Assembly: GCA_009993885.1 (NCBI GenBank) | Contig: JAACSN010000011.1 | Span: forward strand, 1-64,000 | Direction: 5' to 3' | DNA from: Alphaproteobacteria bacterium | GTDB taxonomy: Bacteria > Pseudomonadota > Alphaproteobacteria > Caedimonadales > UBA9215 | Length of the DNA stretch: 64,000 nucleotides | Part shown: positions 44,652 through 53,061 of the stretch, piece after piece | How the letters are laid out: each line of letters opens with the position of its first letter | Position numbering within the stretch: position 1 is the first letter of the stretch | Notes under the pieces: generated by a model | Seen by the model: the letters and a program-made list of their open reading frames with translations, nothing else | Told to the model about the DNA's origin: nothing | The model's database searches: none | Position numbers and translations under genes: made by a program

Positions 44652-44759
44652 ATGTATAAATTTACCTTCTCTTTGATGACATCGGATCAAGAAGGACTCG
44701 TGCTGAAGTGGCTCCATAAACCCCATATCTTAATGCGGTTGAGGAAAAGGATTAATTAA
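44652..44759 (+). pseudogene. GNAT acetyltransferase N-terminal remnant
   Basis: A 35-codon frame reads MYKFTFSLMTSDQEGLVLKW then LHKPHILMRL. The W-L-x-K-P-H-I pattern is the start of aminoglycoside 6'-N-acetyltransferase-like GNATs, which go on for another 130-150 residues. Here the frame ends at once and collides with the histidine phosphatase stop. It is probably a relic, though chance cannot be excluded for so short a frame. Confidence 0.4.
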
Positions 44760-45327
44760 TCTTCAAGTGCTTTCCTTCATAAATAGTCCATGGATGGGTA
44801 GAGTGTTTTGGCGGTTCGTGATAGATCGGTTGGCAATTGGGTAAGTCAATAAAAGGCAGCCCTAGGGCTTTTTGTATAGCCCAATAAACACCGCCATGGG
44901 CGACAATTAAGACAGGCCCGGGTAAGGTCAAGGCTTGTGTAAGGCCAACGAGAACACGTTTGGAAAAGTCAGAAAATAGCTCGGCTTGGTCAATAGGCTT
45001 GTCTTGTCTCCAATGCCGGAGCCAAGCGCCATCCCCTTTGGGGTGTCCTTCCCTGATTCCCCATCCGCACTCTTTTAGGTTATGAAGGATGCTGATTGGT
45101 GTCGGGTTAGCGGCAGAAATAATCTCAGAAGTAACTTTTGCCCGCGCTAACGGGCTCACCGCAATGGAGGAAAACTTTATATGTTTTAAGTTTTGGGCAG
45201 CAACTTTAGCTTGGGCTATTCCTGTTTCATTTAGGGGAATATCAGTTTGTCCCATGGCTCGGTGTTCTTTGTTCCAATCTGTTTCGCCATGGCGAATGAA
45301 ATAAAAGGGGTGATGGGGAATGCTCAT
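44752..45327 (-). CDS. Histidine phosphatase family protein
   Basis: The 191-residue protein belongs to the phosphoglycerate mutase-like superfamily: catalytic FIRHGETDWN, second-site SPLARAKVTSEII, the acid in KECGWGIREGHPKGDG, and the second histidine in LIVAHGGVYWAI. Substrates in this branch range from alpha-ribazole phosphate to sugar phosphates and cannot be told from sequence. Its ATG overlaps the NUDIX stop by 4 bases, so the two are translationally coupled in ddpX-NUDIX-phosphatase. Confidence 0.92.
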   Translation of the reverse strand: MSIPHHPFYFIRHGETDWNKEHRAMGQTDIPLNETGIAQAKVAAQNLKHIKFSSIAVSPLARAKVTSEIISAANPTPISILHNLKECGWGIREGHPKGDGAWLRHWRQDKPIDQAELFSDFSKRVLVGLTQALTLPGPVLIVAHGGVYWAIQKALGLPFIDLPNCQPIYHEPPKHSTHPWTIYEGKHLKIN

Positions 45328-45791
45328 ATCATAACGCTTTCAAGATTTTGGAGAGACGGCTCGTCGAGCCATTTTCTTAAGAGATTCCGCAGCGGTTCCG
45401 GCCTGAAGTCAATGGTGGACAGCTGATCTAGCGGGAACCAAAAAAGCTCGATATGATCTTCGAGGCGCGCAATAGGTATTTGTTTTTTCAAGCTTGGAGA
45501 GGTGACCTCAAAAATAAAGTTATACTCATGGTTGTGGCAAATGCTGTTGTGCCCCGGCTCGAAGCTATATTCAAGGCAGCCTAGGGATCTTTTAATTGTG
45601 CACTCTTTTACCCCTGCTTCTTCTTGGAGTTCTCGAAGGACGGCTTCTTTAGCGCTTTCACCATGTTCAATGTGTCCGCCCGGTAGAAAATAAAAGGCCT
45701 TGGGTAGGTCAAGGGTTTTACAAAGTAAAATATGCCCCTGATCCACGATGACGGCACGGCTTAACACATGAATTTTATCTTTCCGAGTCAT
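45324..45791 (-). CDS. NUDIX hydrolase
   Basis: The 155-residue protein has a complete Nudix box: GGHIEHGESAKEAVLRELQEEAGV (G-x5-E-x7-REL-x-EE-x-GV). It opens with VLSRAVIVDQGHILLCK and includes HNHEYNFIFEVTSP. It likely cleaves a nucleoside diphosphate-linked compound; the C-terminal phosphatase partner next door may act on its product, which is inference from coupling. It starts 6 bases after the ddpX stop. Confidence 0.93.
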   Translation of the reverse strand: MTRKDKIHVLSRAVIVDQGHILLCKTLDLPKAFYFLPGGHIEHGESAKEAVLRELQEEAGVKECTIKRSLGCLEYSFEPGHNSICHNHEYNFIFEVTSPSLKKQIPIARLEDHIELFWFPLDQLSTIDFRPEPLRNLLRKWLDEPSLQNLESVMI

Positions 45792-45797
45792 ATTTTC

Positions 45798-46358
45798 TTA
45801 ATCCATCATGCCGATTTCAAGGTCTTTATCATAGAGCAAGTCGTATTTTTCCCTAGCTTGGAACAATTGATAGTGCCACCACTCAGTTTTGAAAAAATCC
45901 CATCCGGCTAGGGTCATGATACCCGTGAGAAGGCAGCGGTTCCGTTGTGCTTCTTGGTTAATATCCGTATTGCCATGGTGAGAAAAAACGGTGAAATCAT
46001 CAAAGGGTGTTCCCATATCAAGATCTTGACCTGTTTCTTGATCAACGAGCGTCAGATCAACGGCTACACCTCGTGAATGGGGAGAGCCTTTTTCAGGAGG
46101 ACAAATATAAGTAGGGTCGGAACAAAAAGCCCAGAGTTTTTCCTGAGCTTCTTGGGGGCGGAACGCATCAAATATTTTTAAGGCGTAGCCTTGGGCATTA
46201 GCAATTTCGAGCGCCTTTAAAAGTTTCTCATGGGCGTCTTTATGAAGATAACAAAGCGAACGGGCATAAACAGGATTGCCTGTGAAGTTTTGAGATGTTG
46301 CGTAAGCAAGATCGAGGATGAGTTTATTTTGAATAGGGTGAAGTTGAATCAGTGTCAT
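45798..46358 (-). CDS. ddpX: D-alanyl-D-alanine dipeptidase (VanX/DdpX-like)
   Basis: This zinc dipeptidase cleaves D-Ala-D-Ala. The 186-residue protein has the family residues: FDAFRPQEAQEKLW (transition-state Arg), zinc ligands in SPHSRGVAVDLTLVD (His and Asp) and EWWHYQLF (catalytic Glu and third ligand His). There is no signal peptide, so it would act in the cytosol as in VanX/DdpX, possibly recycling peptidoglycan dipeptide as carbon or D-Ala. No van genes are nearby, so there is no reason to infer glycopeptide resistance. Confidence 0.92.
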   Translation of the reverse strand: MTLIQLHPIQNKLILDLAYATSQNFTGNPVYARSLCYLHKDAHEKLLKALEIANAQGYALKIFDAFRPQEAQEKLWAFCSDPTYICPPEKGSPHSRGVAVDLTLVDQETGQDLDMGTPFDDFTVFSHHGNTDINQEAQRNRCLLTGIMTLAGWDFFKTEWWHYQLFQAREKYDLLYDKDLEIGMMD

Positions 46359-46421
46359 TTATCGCTCACATATGCTATGGGTAAGTGAAAGAATAACAAT
46401 TTTATCAGACTAAGTCCGGAT

Positions 46422-47075
46422 ATGAATATTTTAGCTTTTGACCTTGCCAATTTTTCCTCTTCTTTTGCACTTATGAAGCAAGGTCGCATTGTTTTTTTTG
46501 AACATACCGAAGCGTTTCGGGGGCAAGATGTCACCCTGTTGCCTAAATTGCAAAAGGTATTATCGGACAATGAGTTAACTTTTCAAGGGTTGGATCGTTT
46601 GGTAACCACAAGGGGACCCGGGTCTTTTACGGGTATTCGTGTTGCTCTTGCAACAGCCCAAGGGATTTCTTTTGCAGCAGAAAAACCGGCATTGGGTGTG
46701 GATTCTTTTTTGTGGGTTTTAAAATCCTATCTTAGGGAGTTTTCGCCAAGTCAGCCTATTTTGGTTCTTTTAGAATCCCTCCGTTTAGAGCTCTACGGAC
46801 AACTTTTTACAGCAGAAGGAGAAGCTGTAAGCACTCCGTTTTCTTTGTCACCGGAGGACATCTCAAAAAATGCCTTCTATAAAAAAGCGTTATGTATCGG
46901 AAACGGGGCTTTCCCTATGGAAGAGTATGGCTTTCAAGTGGATCCTTTTATGCCGCAAGCAACCCATTTGGCTGAATTTGCCGCTACGATTCCTGAAAAG
47001 GAGCTAGAGCACTATCCGTGTCTTCCCCTTTATGTAAGAGAAGCAGATACCGGAAAAACAAAGAATTTAAAATGA
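46422..47075 (+). CDS. tsaB: tRNA t6A biosynthesis protein TsaB
   Basis: TsaB is the ASKHA-fold partner that activates TsaD (11458-12552) for t6A formation. The 217-residue protein has MNILAFDLANFSSSFALM, FRGQDVTLLPKLQKVLS, the diagnostic TTRGPGSFTGIRVALATAQGISFA, and LVLLESLRLELYGQLF. Its N-terminus carries AFDLA instead of the more usual ALDTS, a common variation. It overlaps rimI by 4 bases, the usual tsaB-rimI pairing. Confidence 0.93.
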   Translation: MNILAFDLANFSSSFALMKQGRIVFFEHTEAFRGQDVTLLPKLQKVLSDNELTFQGLDRLVTTRGPGSFTGIRVALATAQGISFAAEKPALGVDSFLWVLKSYLREFSPSQPILVLLESLRLELYGQLFTAEGEAVSTPFSLSPEDISKNAFYKKALCIGNGAFPMEEYGFQVDPFMPQATHLAEFAATIPEKELEHYPCLPLYVREADTGKTKNLK

Positions 47076-47524
47076 CGTTTGATGTGCGAGACCTTGAGGC
47101 AGATAAGGCTCTTGATATGGCAAGACTCTACGGGCAATGCTTTGACAATGTTTGGGAAGCATCCTTTTTTGAAAGTAAGTTGACTGACAGTTGTTTTGCA
47201 AAAGGTATCTTTGTAAAAGAAGAACTTGTTGGCTTTATTCTCGTCCAAAATATTGAAGATGAAGCGGAAATTTTGACTTTTTGTGTCCGTGAAAACCATA
47301 GAAAACAAGGTATCGGGGAAAGTCTCCTTCTAGACGTCTTAAAACAGTCAAAAATTTTGTCCTGCTTTCTTGAAGTTCGGTGTAATAATAAACCTGCTAT
47401 CGCCCTTTATGAAAGGCTTGGCTTCAAAAAAAAGGGAGTGCGCAAAGGGTATTATCAAAGCCAAAGGCAGGGAAGTCAAAATTCCACTCCTGATGCAATC
47501 ATTTACACTTATTCAAAAAATTGA
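47072..47524 (+). CDS. rimI: RimI-like ribosomal protein N-acetyltransferase
   Basis: The start at 47072 forms an ATGA overlap with the tsaB stop and yields MTFDVRDLEADKALDMARLYG, a normal GNAT opening; a longer frame would run inside tsaB. The 150-residue protein has the acetyl-CoA site CVRENHRKQGIGESLLLDVL and the late LEVRCNNKPAIALYERLGFKKKGVRKGYYQ, typical of RimI, which acetylates the N-terminus of ribosomal protein S18 in E. coli. Confidence 0.9.
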   Translation: MTFDVRDLEADKALDMARLYGQCFDNVWEASFFESKLTDSCFAKGIFVKEELVGFILVQNIEDEAEILTFCVRENHRKQGIGESLLLDVLKQSKILSCFLEVRCNNKPAIALYERLGFKKKGVRKGYYQSQRQGSQNSTPDAIIYTYSKN

Positions 47525-47645
47525 AATTATTTATAAAAAAATACTTGATTTATTCTTGCGATTGTCCTAGAACAGGTTATACGAAATGAATACCTCTTTT
47601 GATATTGAATACCTTCCCTGATATTAATGTATTTAAAAGAAAAGG

Positions 47646-47666
47646 TTTGTTAACAAAGGCTATAAT
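47646..47666 (+). promoter_or_regulatory. mucR promoter -10 box and palindromic operator candidate
   Basis: A perfect 12-bp palindrome TTTGTTAACAAA (47646-47657) lies 3 bases before a perfect -10 box TATAAT (47661-47666), 37 bases ahead of the mucR ATG. No good -35 is present (AGAAAA at 17 bases). A palindrome in the spacer fits autorepression, as known for MucR/Ros proteins. Confidence 0.5.
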
Positions 47667-47703
47667 GTCTTAAAATTCGTTTGATGATGAAAAGGAAAAT
47701 AAA

Positions 47704-48138
47704 ATGATTACAAACATGAACTTGCCCGCAGTAGAATCAATGAGCTCTGCAGAACTCCTAAGCTTAGCCACTGAAATTTCTTCAGCATATTTTGCTAACA
47801 ATACTGTTGCTGTTGAAGATATTCCTGCTGTAATTGATCAAGTTTACAAAGCCCTTGTGAAGCTTTCAACACATGGTGTTGCAAACACAAACCGTCCTGA
47901 CCCTGCAGTACCTGTTAACCAATCTGTGACAGAAGATTATATTATTTGTCTTGAAGACGGTAAGCAATTAAAAATGTTGAAACGCCACCTAAAGAGCTCT
48001 TACAACATGACGCCTGAACAATATCGTGAGCGTTGGGGTCTTTCAGCCGATTATCCGATGGTTGCTCCTAATTATGCTAAAAAGCGCAGCAGCTTGGCCA
48101 TGCAAATTGGTCTGGGTCGTAAGCGTAAAGCGGCTTAG
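47704..48138 (+). CDS. MucR/Ros family transcriptional regulator
   Basis: The 144-residue protein matches the MucR family strongly in its C-terminal half: VNQSVTEDYIICLEDGKQLKMLKRHL then SSYNMTPEQYRERWGL, SADYPMVAPNYAKKRSSLAM and the basic end GLGRKRKAA. Family proteins bind AT-rich DNA and act as broad repressors or nucleoid-organising regulators of surface polysaccharide, motility and virulence genes. The first zinc ligand region has a single Cys (ICLED), as in several MucR proteins; zinc binding may be altered. A typical oligomerising N-terminus is present. Confidence 0.93.
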   Translation: MITNMNLPAVESMSSAELLSLATEISSAYFANNTVAVEDIPAVIDQVYKALVKLSTHGVANTNRPDPAVPVNQSVTEDYIICLEDGKQLKMLKRHLKSSYNMTPEQYRERWGLSADYPMVAPNYAKKRSSLAMQIGLGRKRKAA

Positions 48139-48178
48139 TGAATTAACTGTTTCGTTATCTTTTCTAAGATAAAAAACT

Positions 48179-48217
48179 AAAACCGGTGTTCTGTTTAGGA
48201 GCTCCGGTTTTTTTACC
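48179..48217 (+). terminator. Terminator of mucR
   Basis: AAAACCGG (48179-48186) pairs with CCGGTTTT (48204-48211), with further partial pairing inside the loop, followed by TTTT. It lies 41 bases past the mucR stop. Confidence 0.8.
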
Positions 48218-48268
48218 CTTGCAGTTTTAAGCTTATCAATGCTAAAAATTCTTTAAAATAATGACCTT

Positions 48269-49702
48269 ATGGTGACTAAAATGACTACCGGCAAGATAAC
48301 CTCTGAAACAACAACCGAGACAGAAAAAAAGCAGCTTTATATTAAAACTTATGGCTGTCAAATGAATGTATACGACAGCAATCGTATGTCTGATATTCTG
48401 TTGCCTCTCGGTTTTGAAATGACAGAGGATCTTGAAAAGGCTGATATGGCTATTTATAACACGTGCCATATCCGTGAAAAAGCTTCGGAAAAATTGTATT
48501 CTGATTTAGGTCGCGTAAAGCCCCATAAAATAAAGCGTGTTGCTCGGGGGGAGGATATGCTCATTGCCGTTGCAGGGTGTACGGCTCAGGCTGAAGGGGC
48601 AGAGGTTATGCGTCGCGCTCCTTATGTCGATATGGTATTTGGCCCCCAGTCCTATCAAGAGCTTCCCGAGATGGTTGCAAGAGCCATGCGCACCAAAGAA
48701 AAACGCGATAATCCTTTATTGCGCGGTGCCGGTGTGTTGAATGTTGATTTTCCGGAAAACCCGAAATTTGACACTTTGCCTGAAATGACCAATGTAGAAG
48801 GAGCGTCGGCTTTTTTATCCATTCAAGAAGGCTGTGATAAGTTCTGCCACTTTTGTGTTGTGCCTTATACGCGAGGAGCCGAATACTCAAGGCCTGTTAA
48901 AGATGTGTTAAAAGATGCAAGGCGCCTCATCGAATTGGGTGTTAAAGAAGTGACGTTGTTGGGACAAAATGTAAATGCCTATCATGGAGAATCTCCAAAT
49001 GCGGCAGGCCAAGAGTGGAGCCTTGGGCGTTTGATTCAAGAAATTGCAGAATTTGATGCTTTTGAGATTATTCGCTATATTACATCCCACCCCCGCGATG
49101 TGACCCAAGATTTAATAGAGGCTCATCGAGATGTGAAAAAGCTGTCGCCTTATTTGCATTTACCCGTACAATCAGGATCAAGTCGTATTTTAAAAGCCAT
49201 GAATCGTAAACATGATCGCGACTTTTATTTTAAACTTATTGATCGTTTCCGAGAAGCCCGCCCCGATATTGCTTTTTCATCGGATTTTATTGTTGGTTTT
49301 CCGGGGGAAGACGATCGAGATCATAAAGAAACTCTTGATCTTATTCGTCAGGTGAATTACGCCCAAGCTTATTCCTTTAAATACAGTCGGCGTCCGGGGA
49401 CACCGGCGTGGGCATCCGAGCAGCAAGTAGACGAAAGTTTAAAAGCAGAGCGTTTGGCGGAAGTCCAAGCCCTGTTGAATGAGCAGCAAACGGCCTTTAA
49501 CCAAAAGTGTGTCGGCCAAGAAATGGAAGTCCTTTTTGAACGCAAATCCCGTCATGAAGGGCAGCTTTCCGGTCGTAGCCCTTATATGCAGTCGGTTTAT
49601 GTGCAAGCAAACCCGCGTCTCATTAATACGGTTGTACCTGTTAGGATTATCGGATGCGGGAATAATAGTTTGACAGGGGAAGTGGTTCTGCTGGATAATT
49701 AA
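48269..49702 (+). CDS. miaB: tRNA-2-methylthio-N6-dimethylallyladenosine synthase
   Basis: MiaB is a radical SAM methylthiotransferase acting on i6A37 of tRNA. The 477-residue protein has the N-terminal UPF0004 domain with three cluster cysteines (KTYGCQMN, NTCHIREKA, AVAGCTAQ), the radical SAM motif CDKFCHFC, LLGQNVNAYHG, LHLPVQSGSSRILKAMNRKH and a C-terminal TRAM domain (FERKSRHEGQLSGRSPYMQSV). The start may be the second ATG (48281). Followed by phoH, a conserved alphaproteobacterial order. Confidence 0.97.
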   Translation: MVTKMTTGKITSETTTETEKKQLYIKTYGCQMNVYDSNRMSDILLPLGFEMTEDLEKADMAIYNTCHIREKASEKLYSDLGRVKPHKIKRVARGEDMLIAVAGCTAQAEGAEVMRRAPYVDMVFGPQSYQELPEMVARAMRTKEKRDNPLLRGAGVLNVDFPENPKFDTLPEMTNVEGASAFLSIQEGCDKFCHFCVVPYTRGAEYSRPVKDVLKDARRLIELGVKEVTLLGQNVNAYHGESPNAAGQEWSLGRLIQEIAEFDAFEIIRYITSHPRDVTQDLIEAHRDVKKLSPYLHLPVQSGSSRILKAMNRKHDRDFYFKLIDRFREARPDIAFSSDFIVGFPGEDDRDHKETLDLIRQVNYAQAYSFKYSRRPGTPAWASEQQVDESLKAERLAEVQALLNEQQTAFNQKCVGQEMEVLFERKSRHEGQLSGRSPYMQSVYVQANPRLINTVVPVRIIGCGNNSLTGEVVLLDN

Positions 49703-49779
49703 GATATAATCTTATGTTTAACGCCCTTATGATTATAGCAAGTCAAAAAAGGCTCAGATAGTAGGGAGACTCCGCCTAA

Positions 49780-50805
49780 GTGGGAAAAAAAACAGGTTTT
49801 AAAACCCCAAAATCTTCTAATAGTATCCCCGTAGATAAATCCTCTCCTATTGCGGTTGGTGATAATGTAATTCTGGATATTGAATTTAAAGATAATCGTT
49901 TGCTGCCTCTTTTATTCGGCGAACGAGATCGTTATTTACAACGCATTGAAAATAATCTGAATATTGTGATTCAAGCCCGAGGGAATCGGGTGACCTTAAG
50001 CGGTTGTGCCGAAGGCGTGGCCATTGCGGAGGTTGTTCTGCACAAAATGTACGAGCGCCTCGAAAACGGGCAAGTCGTTAGTGTCGGGGAAATTGACGCT
50101 AATCTTCGTCTTGCAAAACCTGATCATAACGGCAAAACCCAAGTCTCCCACGGAGGTTTGTCTATTTCAACGCGCCGTAAGGTGATAATGCCGCGCTCCG
50201 AGGGACAAATTCAGTACATCAGCCTCTTGCAAAAACATGATTTAACATTTGGTTTGGGGCCGGCCGGAACGGGAAAGACATACCTTGCGACGGCCATGGC
50301 CATTTCGCAGCTTTTAGCAGGGAACGTTGATCGAATTATTATTTCGCGCCCTGCCGTTGAAGCAGGTGAAAAACTAGGCTTCCTGCCGGGGGATATGAGG
50401 GAGAAAGTCGACCCTTATTTGCGACCTCTCTATGATGCAATCTTTGATATGCTGCCCTCTGATCAAGTTGAACGTCGCCTCGAGAGCGGTGAAATTGAAG
50501 TGGCACCTTTGGCGTTTATGAGAGGGCGGACGTTATCGAGGGCTTATGTCATTTTGGATGAGGCTCAAAATACGACCGTTGAACAAATGAAAATGTTTTT
50601 AACACGCCTCGGGGATGATTCTCGGATGATTGTAACCGGTGACCCCAGCCAAGTTGATCTTCCCAAAGGGGTGAAAAGCGGGTTGGTTGATGCCTTAGAA
50701 AAGCTTGAGGGTGTGGAGGGCATTGCTTTCTGTCACCTTAAAGCCGGCGATGTCATGCGCCATCCCCTTGTTTCTCGTATTGTCAGGGCTTATGATAAAA
50801 CCTAA
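49780..50805 (+). CDS. phoH: PhoH-like ATPase
   Basis: The 341-residue protein (GTG start, AGGGAG 11 bases upstream) has an N-terminal KH-like segment (LNIVIQARGNRVTLSGCAE), the Walker A GPAGTGKTYLATAMA, RPAVEAGEKLGFLPGDMREKVDPYLRPLYDA, and Walker B VILDEAQNTTVEQMKMFLTRLG. The PhoH family are nucleotide hydrolases with suggested RNA helicase roles, linked to YbeY. It follows miaB by 77 bases, but the usual ybeY partner does not follow here. Confidence 0.95.
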   Translation: MGKKTGFKTPKSSNSIPVDKSSPIAVGDNVILDIEFKDNRLLPLLFGERDRYLQRIENNLNIVIQARGNRVTLSGCAEGVAIAEVVLHKMYERLENGQVVSVGEIDANLRLAKPDHNGKTQVSHGGLSISTRRKVIMPRSEGQIQYISLLQKHDLTFGLGPAGTGKTYLATAMAISQLLAGNVDRIIISRPAVEAGEKLGFLPGDMREKVDPYLRPLYDAIFDMLPSDQVERRLESGEIEVAPLAFMRGRTLSRAYVILDEAQNTTVEQMKMFLTRLGDDSRMIVTGDPSQVDLPKGVKSGLVDALEKLEGVEGIAFCHLKAGDVMRHPLVSRIVRAYDKT

Positions 50806-50922
50806 GCTGGCTTGTAGAGGATTTGAGCGCGTAAGATCATGGCAGTTAACCTTAAAATCGCTCTTATGAGACGGGGCTTTTTTTTGTGAAAAAATTCTAT
50901 AATATGGAATTGTCTTAAGTAA

Positions 50923-51834
50923 ATGAGTTTCTCTATGTTTTCTTTATCTGCTCTTCAAGAAAGACGCTTGCAAGCGTATATCGAACTCTCGAGATTTGAT
51001 AAACCCGTCGGAGCGTGGCTTGTGCTCTTCCCGGCCTTATGGGGACTCACCCTTGCCCACCAAGGAATGCCGCCGCTGCCGGATATACTCCTTTTTACCG
51101 TTGGGGCTTTTTTGATAAGAGGTGCCGGGTGTACGATCAATGATCTTTTAGATCGAAATCTTGATCCTTATGTTGAGCGTACAAAAAATAGACCCTTGGC
51201 AAGAGGCGCTTTGACAATAGGCGAAGGGATTGCTTATTTTATAGGGCAGCTCACGGCGGCTTCAATTTTATTGTTCTTTATGCCGGTTGAGGTATTTTAT
51301 CTTGCTTTGGGGGCTGTTGCTTTGATGTTCTTTTATCCTCTTTTAAAGAGGGTGACTTATTGGCCTCAATTATTTTTAGGTCTGTGTATGAATTATTCCA
51401 TGCTTATGGCCTATGCGTATGTCACAAAAGGTTTAGACTTTTCTTCCGATGTGTTGGTTCTTTATGTCGGGTCTGTTTTTTGGACTCTGGCTTATGATAC
51501 GATTTATGCTCACCAAGACCGGAAAGATGATATTAAAGTCGGTATAAAATCTTCGGCTCTCTCAATATTCGGGGAGAGTAAATTCTTTTTGGCTCTTTGT
51601 TATTCTTTGTTTTTAGCGGCTCTTGCCTTTAGTATTGTACAAAGAAAAGACCTAAGTTTGTTGCACTTAGGCTTTTTAACGGGTCTTTTAACCTTTCCGG
51701 CTATTTTGCTGTTCTATCAATTAGTGTTGACGGATTTTCATACCCCCAAGAAGTGCCTGCAGGCTTTTAAACTTAATCAAGGGGTCGGATTGGTTGTTTT
51801 AGTGGTCCTTTTGATTGTTTTCAGAGGAGCCTGA
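50923..51834 (+). CDS. ubiA: 4-hydroxybenzoate polyprenyltransferase
   Basis: UbiA prenylates 4-hydroxybenzoate in ubiquinone synthesis at the inner membrane. The 303-residue protein has about eight transmembrane helices and both metal-binding motifs: NDLLDRNLDPYVERTKNRPLARG and YDTIYAHQDRKDDIKVGIKSSA. LSRFDKPVGAWLVLFPALWG is the typical start. It overlaps the convergent HAD-like gene by 36 bases at the 3' ends. Confidence 0.95.
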   Translation: MSFSMFSLSALQERRLQAYIELSRFDKPVGAWLVLFPALWGLTLAHQGMPPLPDILLFTVGAFLIRGAGCTINDLLDRNLDPYVERTKNRPLARGALTIGEGIAYFIGQLTAASILLFFMPVEVFYLALGAVALMFFYPLLKRVTYWPQLFLGLCMNYSMLMAYAYVTKGLDFSSDVLVLYVGSVFWTLAYDTIYAHQDRKDDIKVGIKSSALSIFGESKFFLALCYSLFLAALAFSIVQRKDLSLLHLGFLTGLLTFPAILLFYQLVLTDFHTPKKCLQAFKLNQGVGLVVLVVLLIVFRGA

Positions 51835-53016
51835 CCGGAAATATCGTTCTTCAGAAGTGCCATCTTCATCATCTAAACCTGAAGAAAGACCGTCTTCTTC
51901 TTGTTCTTTGAGTTCTCCGTCACTAGAGGAAATCGGTTTATAGGGTGTGCCGTCGATACTTGCGGTCAAAGAGGCTGAATCGGGGTTGGTATCATACCCG
52001 CTATCCGTATCTGATGATCCTCTTAAGAATGCATAACGTCGAGATTCTTGGGCGCGTCGAATTTCTTCTTGAACTTCCAAAAATCTCACCCAAAGTTTGT
52101 ACTCCTCGGCAACCTTTTCAGGGGTAATGACTTTCTTAAAGAAATCATATTGTATGGCTATAATTCTTGTATCGGGAGAAAGCCCGTGCTTTACGAGGTT
52201 ATCCGGTGTCATACCTTCCAAGAACGATTTGCAGGCGGTCGGTGCATTATCGATTAAGATAATCGTATCGATATCAGAAGGCACACGGGTTGGAGCTTCG
52301 GATGTACCGGCGTCTAATGGATCGCCAAACGGGACGCCTGTTGTTAAATCTTGGAGAATGCGTACGTGTTTTCCTCTCGGCGCATAGAGGTAATCACCGG
52401 TTTCACGAATTCCATAGTGATACTCTTTCAAAGAACATGTTTTGAAACCTAGGGTTTCTTGATATGTTTCAAAAAAAGATATTTTATTAAAGGTGAGTTG
52501 CAGGCCTGAGCAAATTTTGAGGAGGCTATGACGCGTTCTTGCAACACTCAAAAAAGCTGCAAGAGAATCGGGTTCAAGGGGCACTGCTTCTAAGTGACGC
52601 CACGGTTGATCATTCCACGTGCAAACGTCAAAGTTGGCTTGTCGGATGATTGCCTTGTATTTACAAAGGGGAATTCCGTCATTTTCTTTATGTAAAAGGG
52701 TTGCTGCAGCTTCTAAAACATCAGTGTAGGTTCTTGCCAAATCAGGGCAACAAAGAAATTTTAAGGGAGGTAAATCGCCCTCAACTTCAGGGTTGATGTT
52801 AAAACGAGCTCCGCCAACGGTCTCATCATTATCGATATAGAGAGCCGTATTAGGTCCAAGTTTAATGCCGTTTTTTTCCGGGGAAGGCAACAACTCTTCC
52901 ATGGAGTTAACGGTAAAAAAAGAAGCGCTGCGCTCAGAAGCAAAAGATTCAGTTATGGAGAGCGAAAAAAGAATGCTGAAAAAAAGATTTTTTAGAAAAG
53001 AGGGTGTTTGAATCAT
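51799..53016 (-). CDS. Exported HAD-like protein with acidic low-complexity tail
   Basis: The 405-residue protein has a signal peptide (to about residue 26, SITESFA). Residues 55-66 read ALYIDNDETVGG, fitting HAD motif I (hhhhDxDxT). A later TIILIDNAPTACKSFLEG (about 255-272) could be HAD motif IV. This resembles secreted DUF2608-type HAD proteins of Legionella and Rickettsiales, but motif II/III are not clear. The last ~70 residues are Ser/Asp/Glu-rich and probably disordered (SSDGELKEQEEDGLSSGLDD). It is a possible secreted phosphatase; substrate unknown. Confidence 0.65.
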   Translation of the reverse strand: MIQTPSFLKNLFFSILFSLSITESFASERSASFFTVNSMEELLPSPEKNGIKLGPNTALYIDNDETVGGARFNINPEVEGDLPPLKFLCCPDLARTYTDVLEAAATLLHKENDGIPLCKYKAIIRQANFDVCTWNDQPWRHLEAVPLEPDSLAAFLSVARTRHSLLKICSGLQLTFNKISFFETYQETLGFKTCSLKEYHYGIRETGDYLYAPRGKHVRILQDLTTGVPFGDPLDAGTSEAPTRVPSDIDTIILIDNAPTACKSFLEGMTPDNLVKHGLSPDTRIIAIQYDFFKKVITPEKVAEEYKLWVRFLEVQEEIRRAQESRRYAFLRGSSDTDSGYDTNPDSASLTASIDGTPYKPISSSDGELKEQEEDGLSSGLDDEDGTSEERYFRSGSSENNQKDH

Positions 53017-53061
53017 GATTTAAGCCTGTGCTGTTAATAAATATACTGCTAACAAAAGGGA

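Noticed and set aside
45798..46358. VanX-type glycopeptide resistance
   Set aside because: No vanH, vanA or regulator nearby; a lone DdpX-like dipeptidase does not confer it.
50860..50886. Terminator after phoH
   Set aside because: A T8 run is present after GGGGC, but I could not draw a convincing stem before it.
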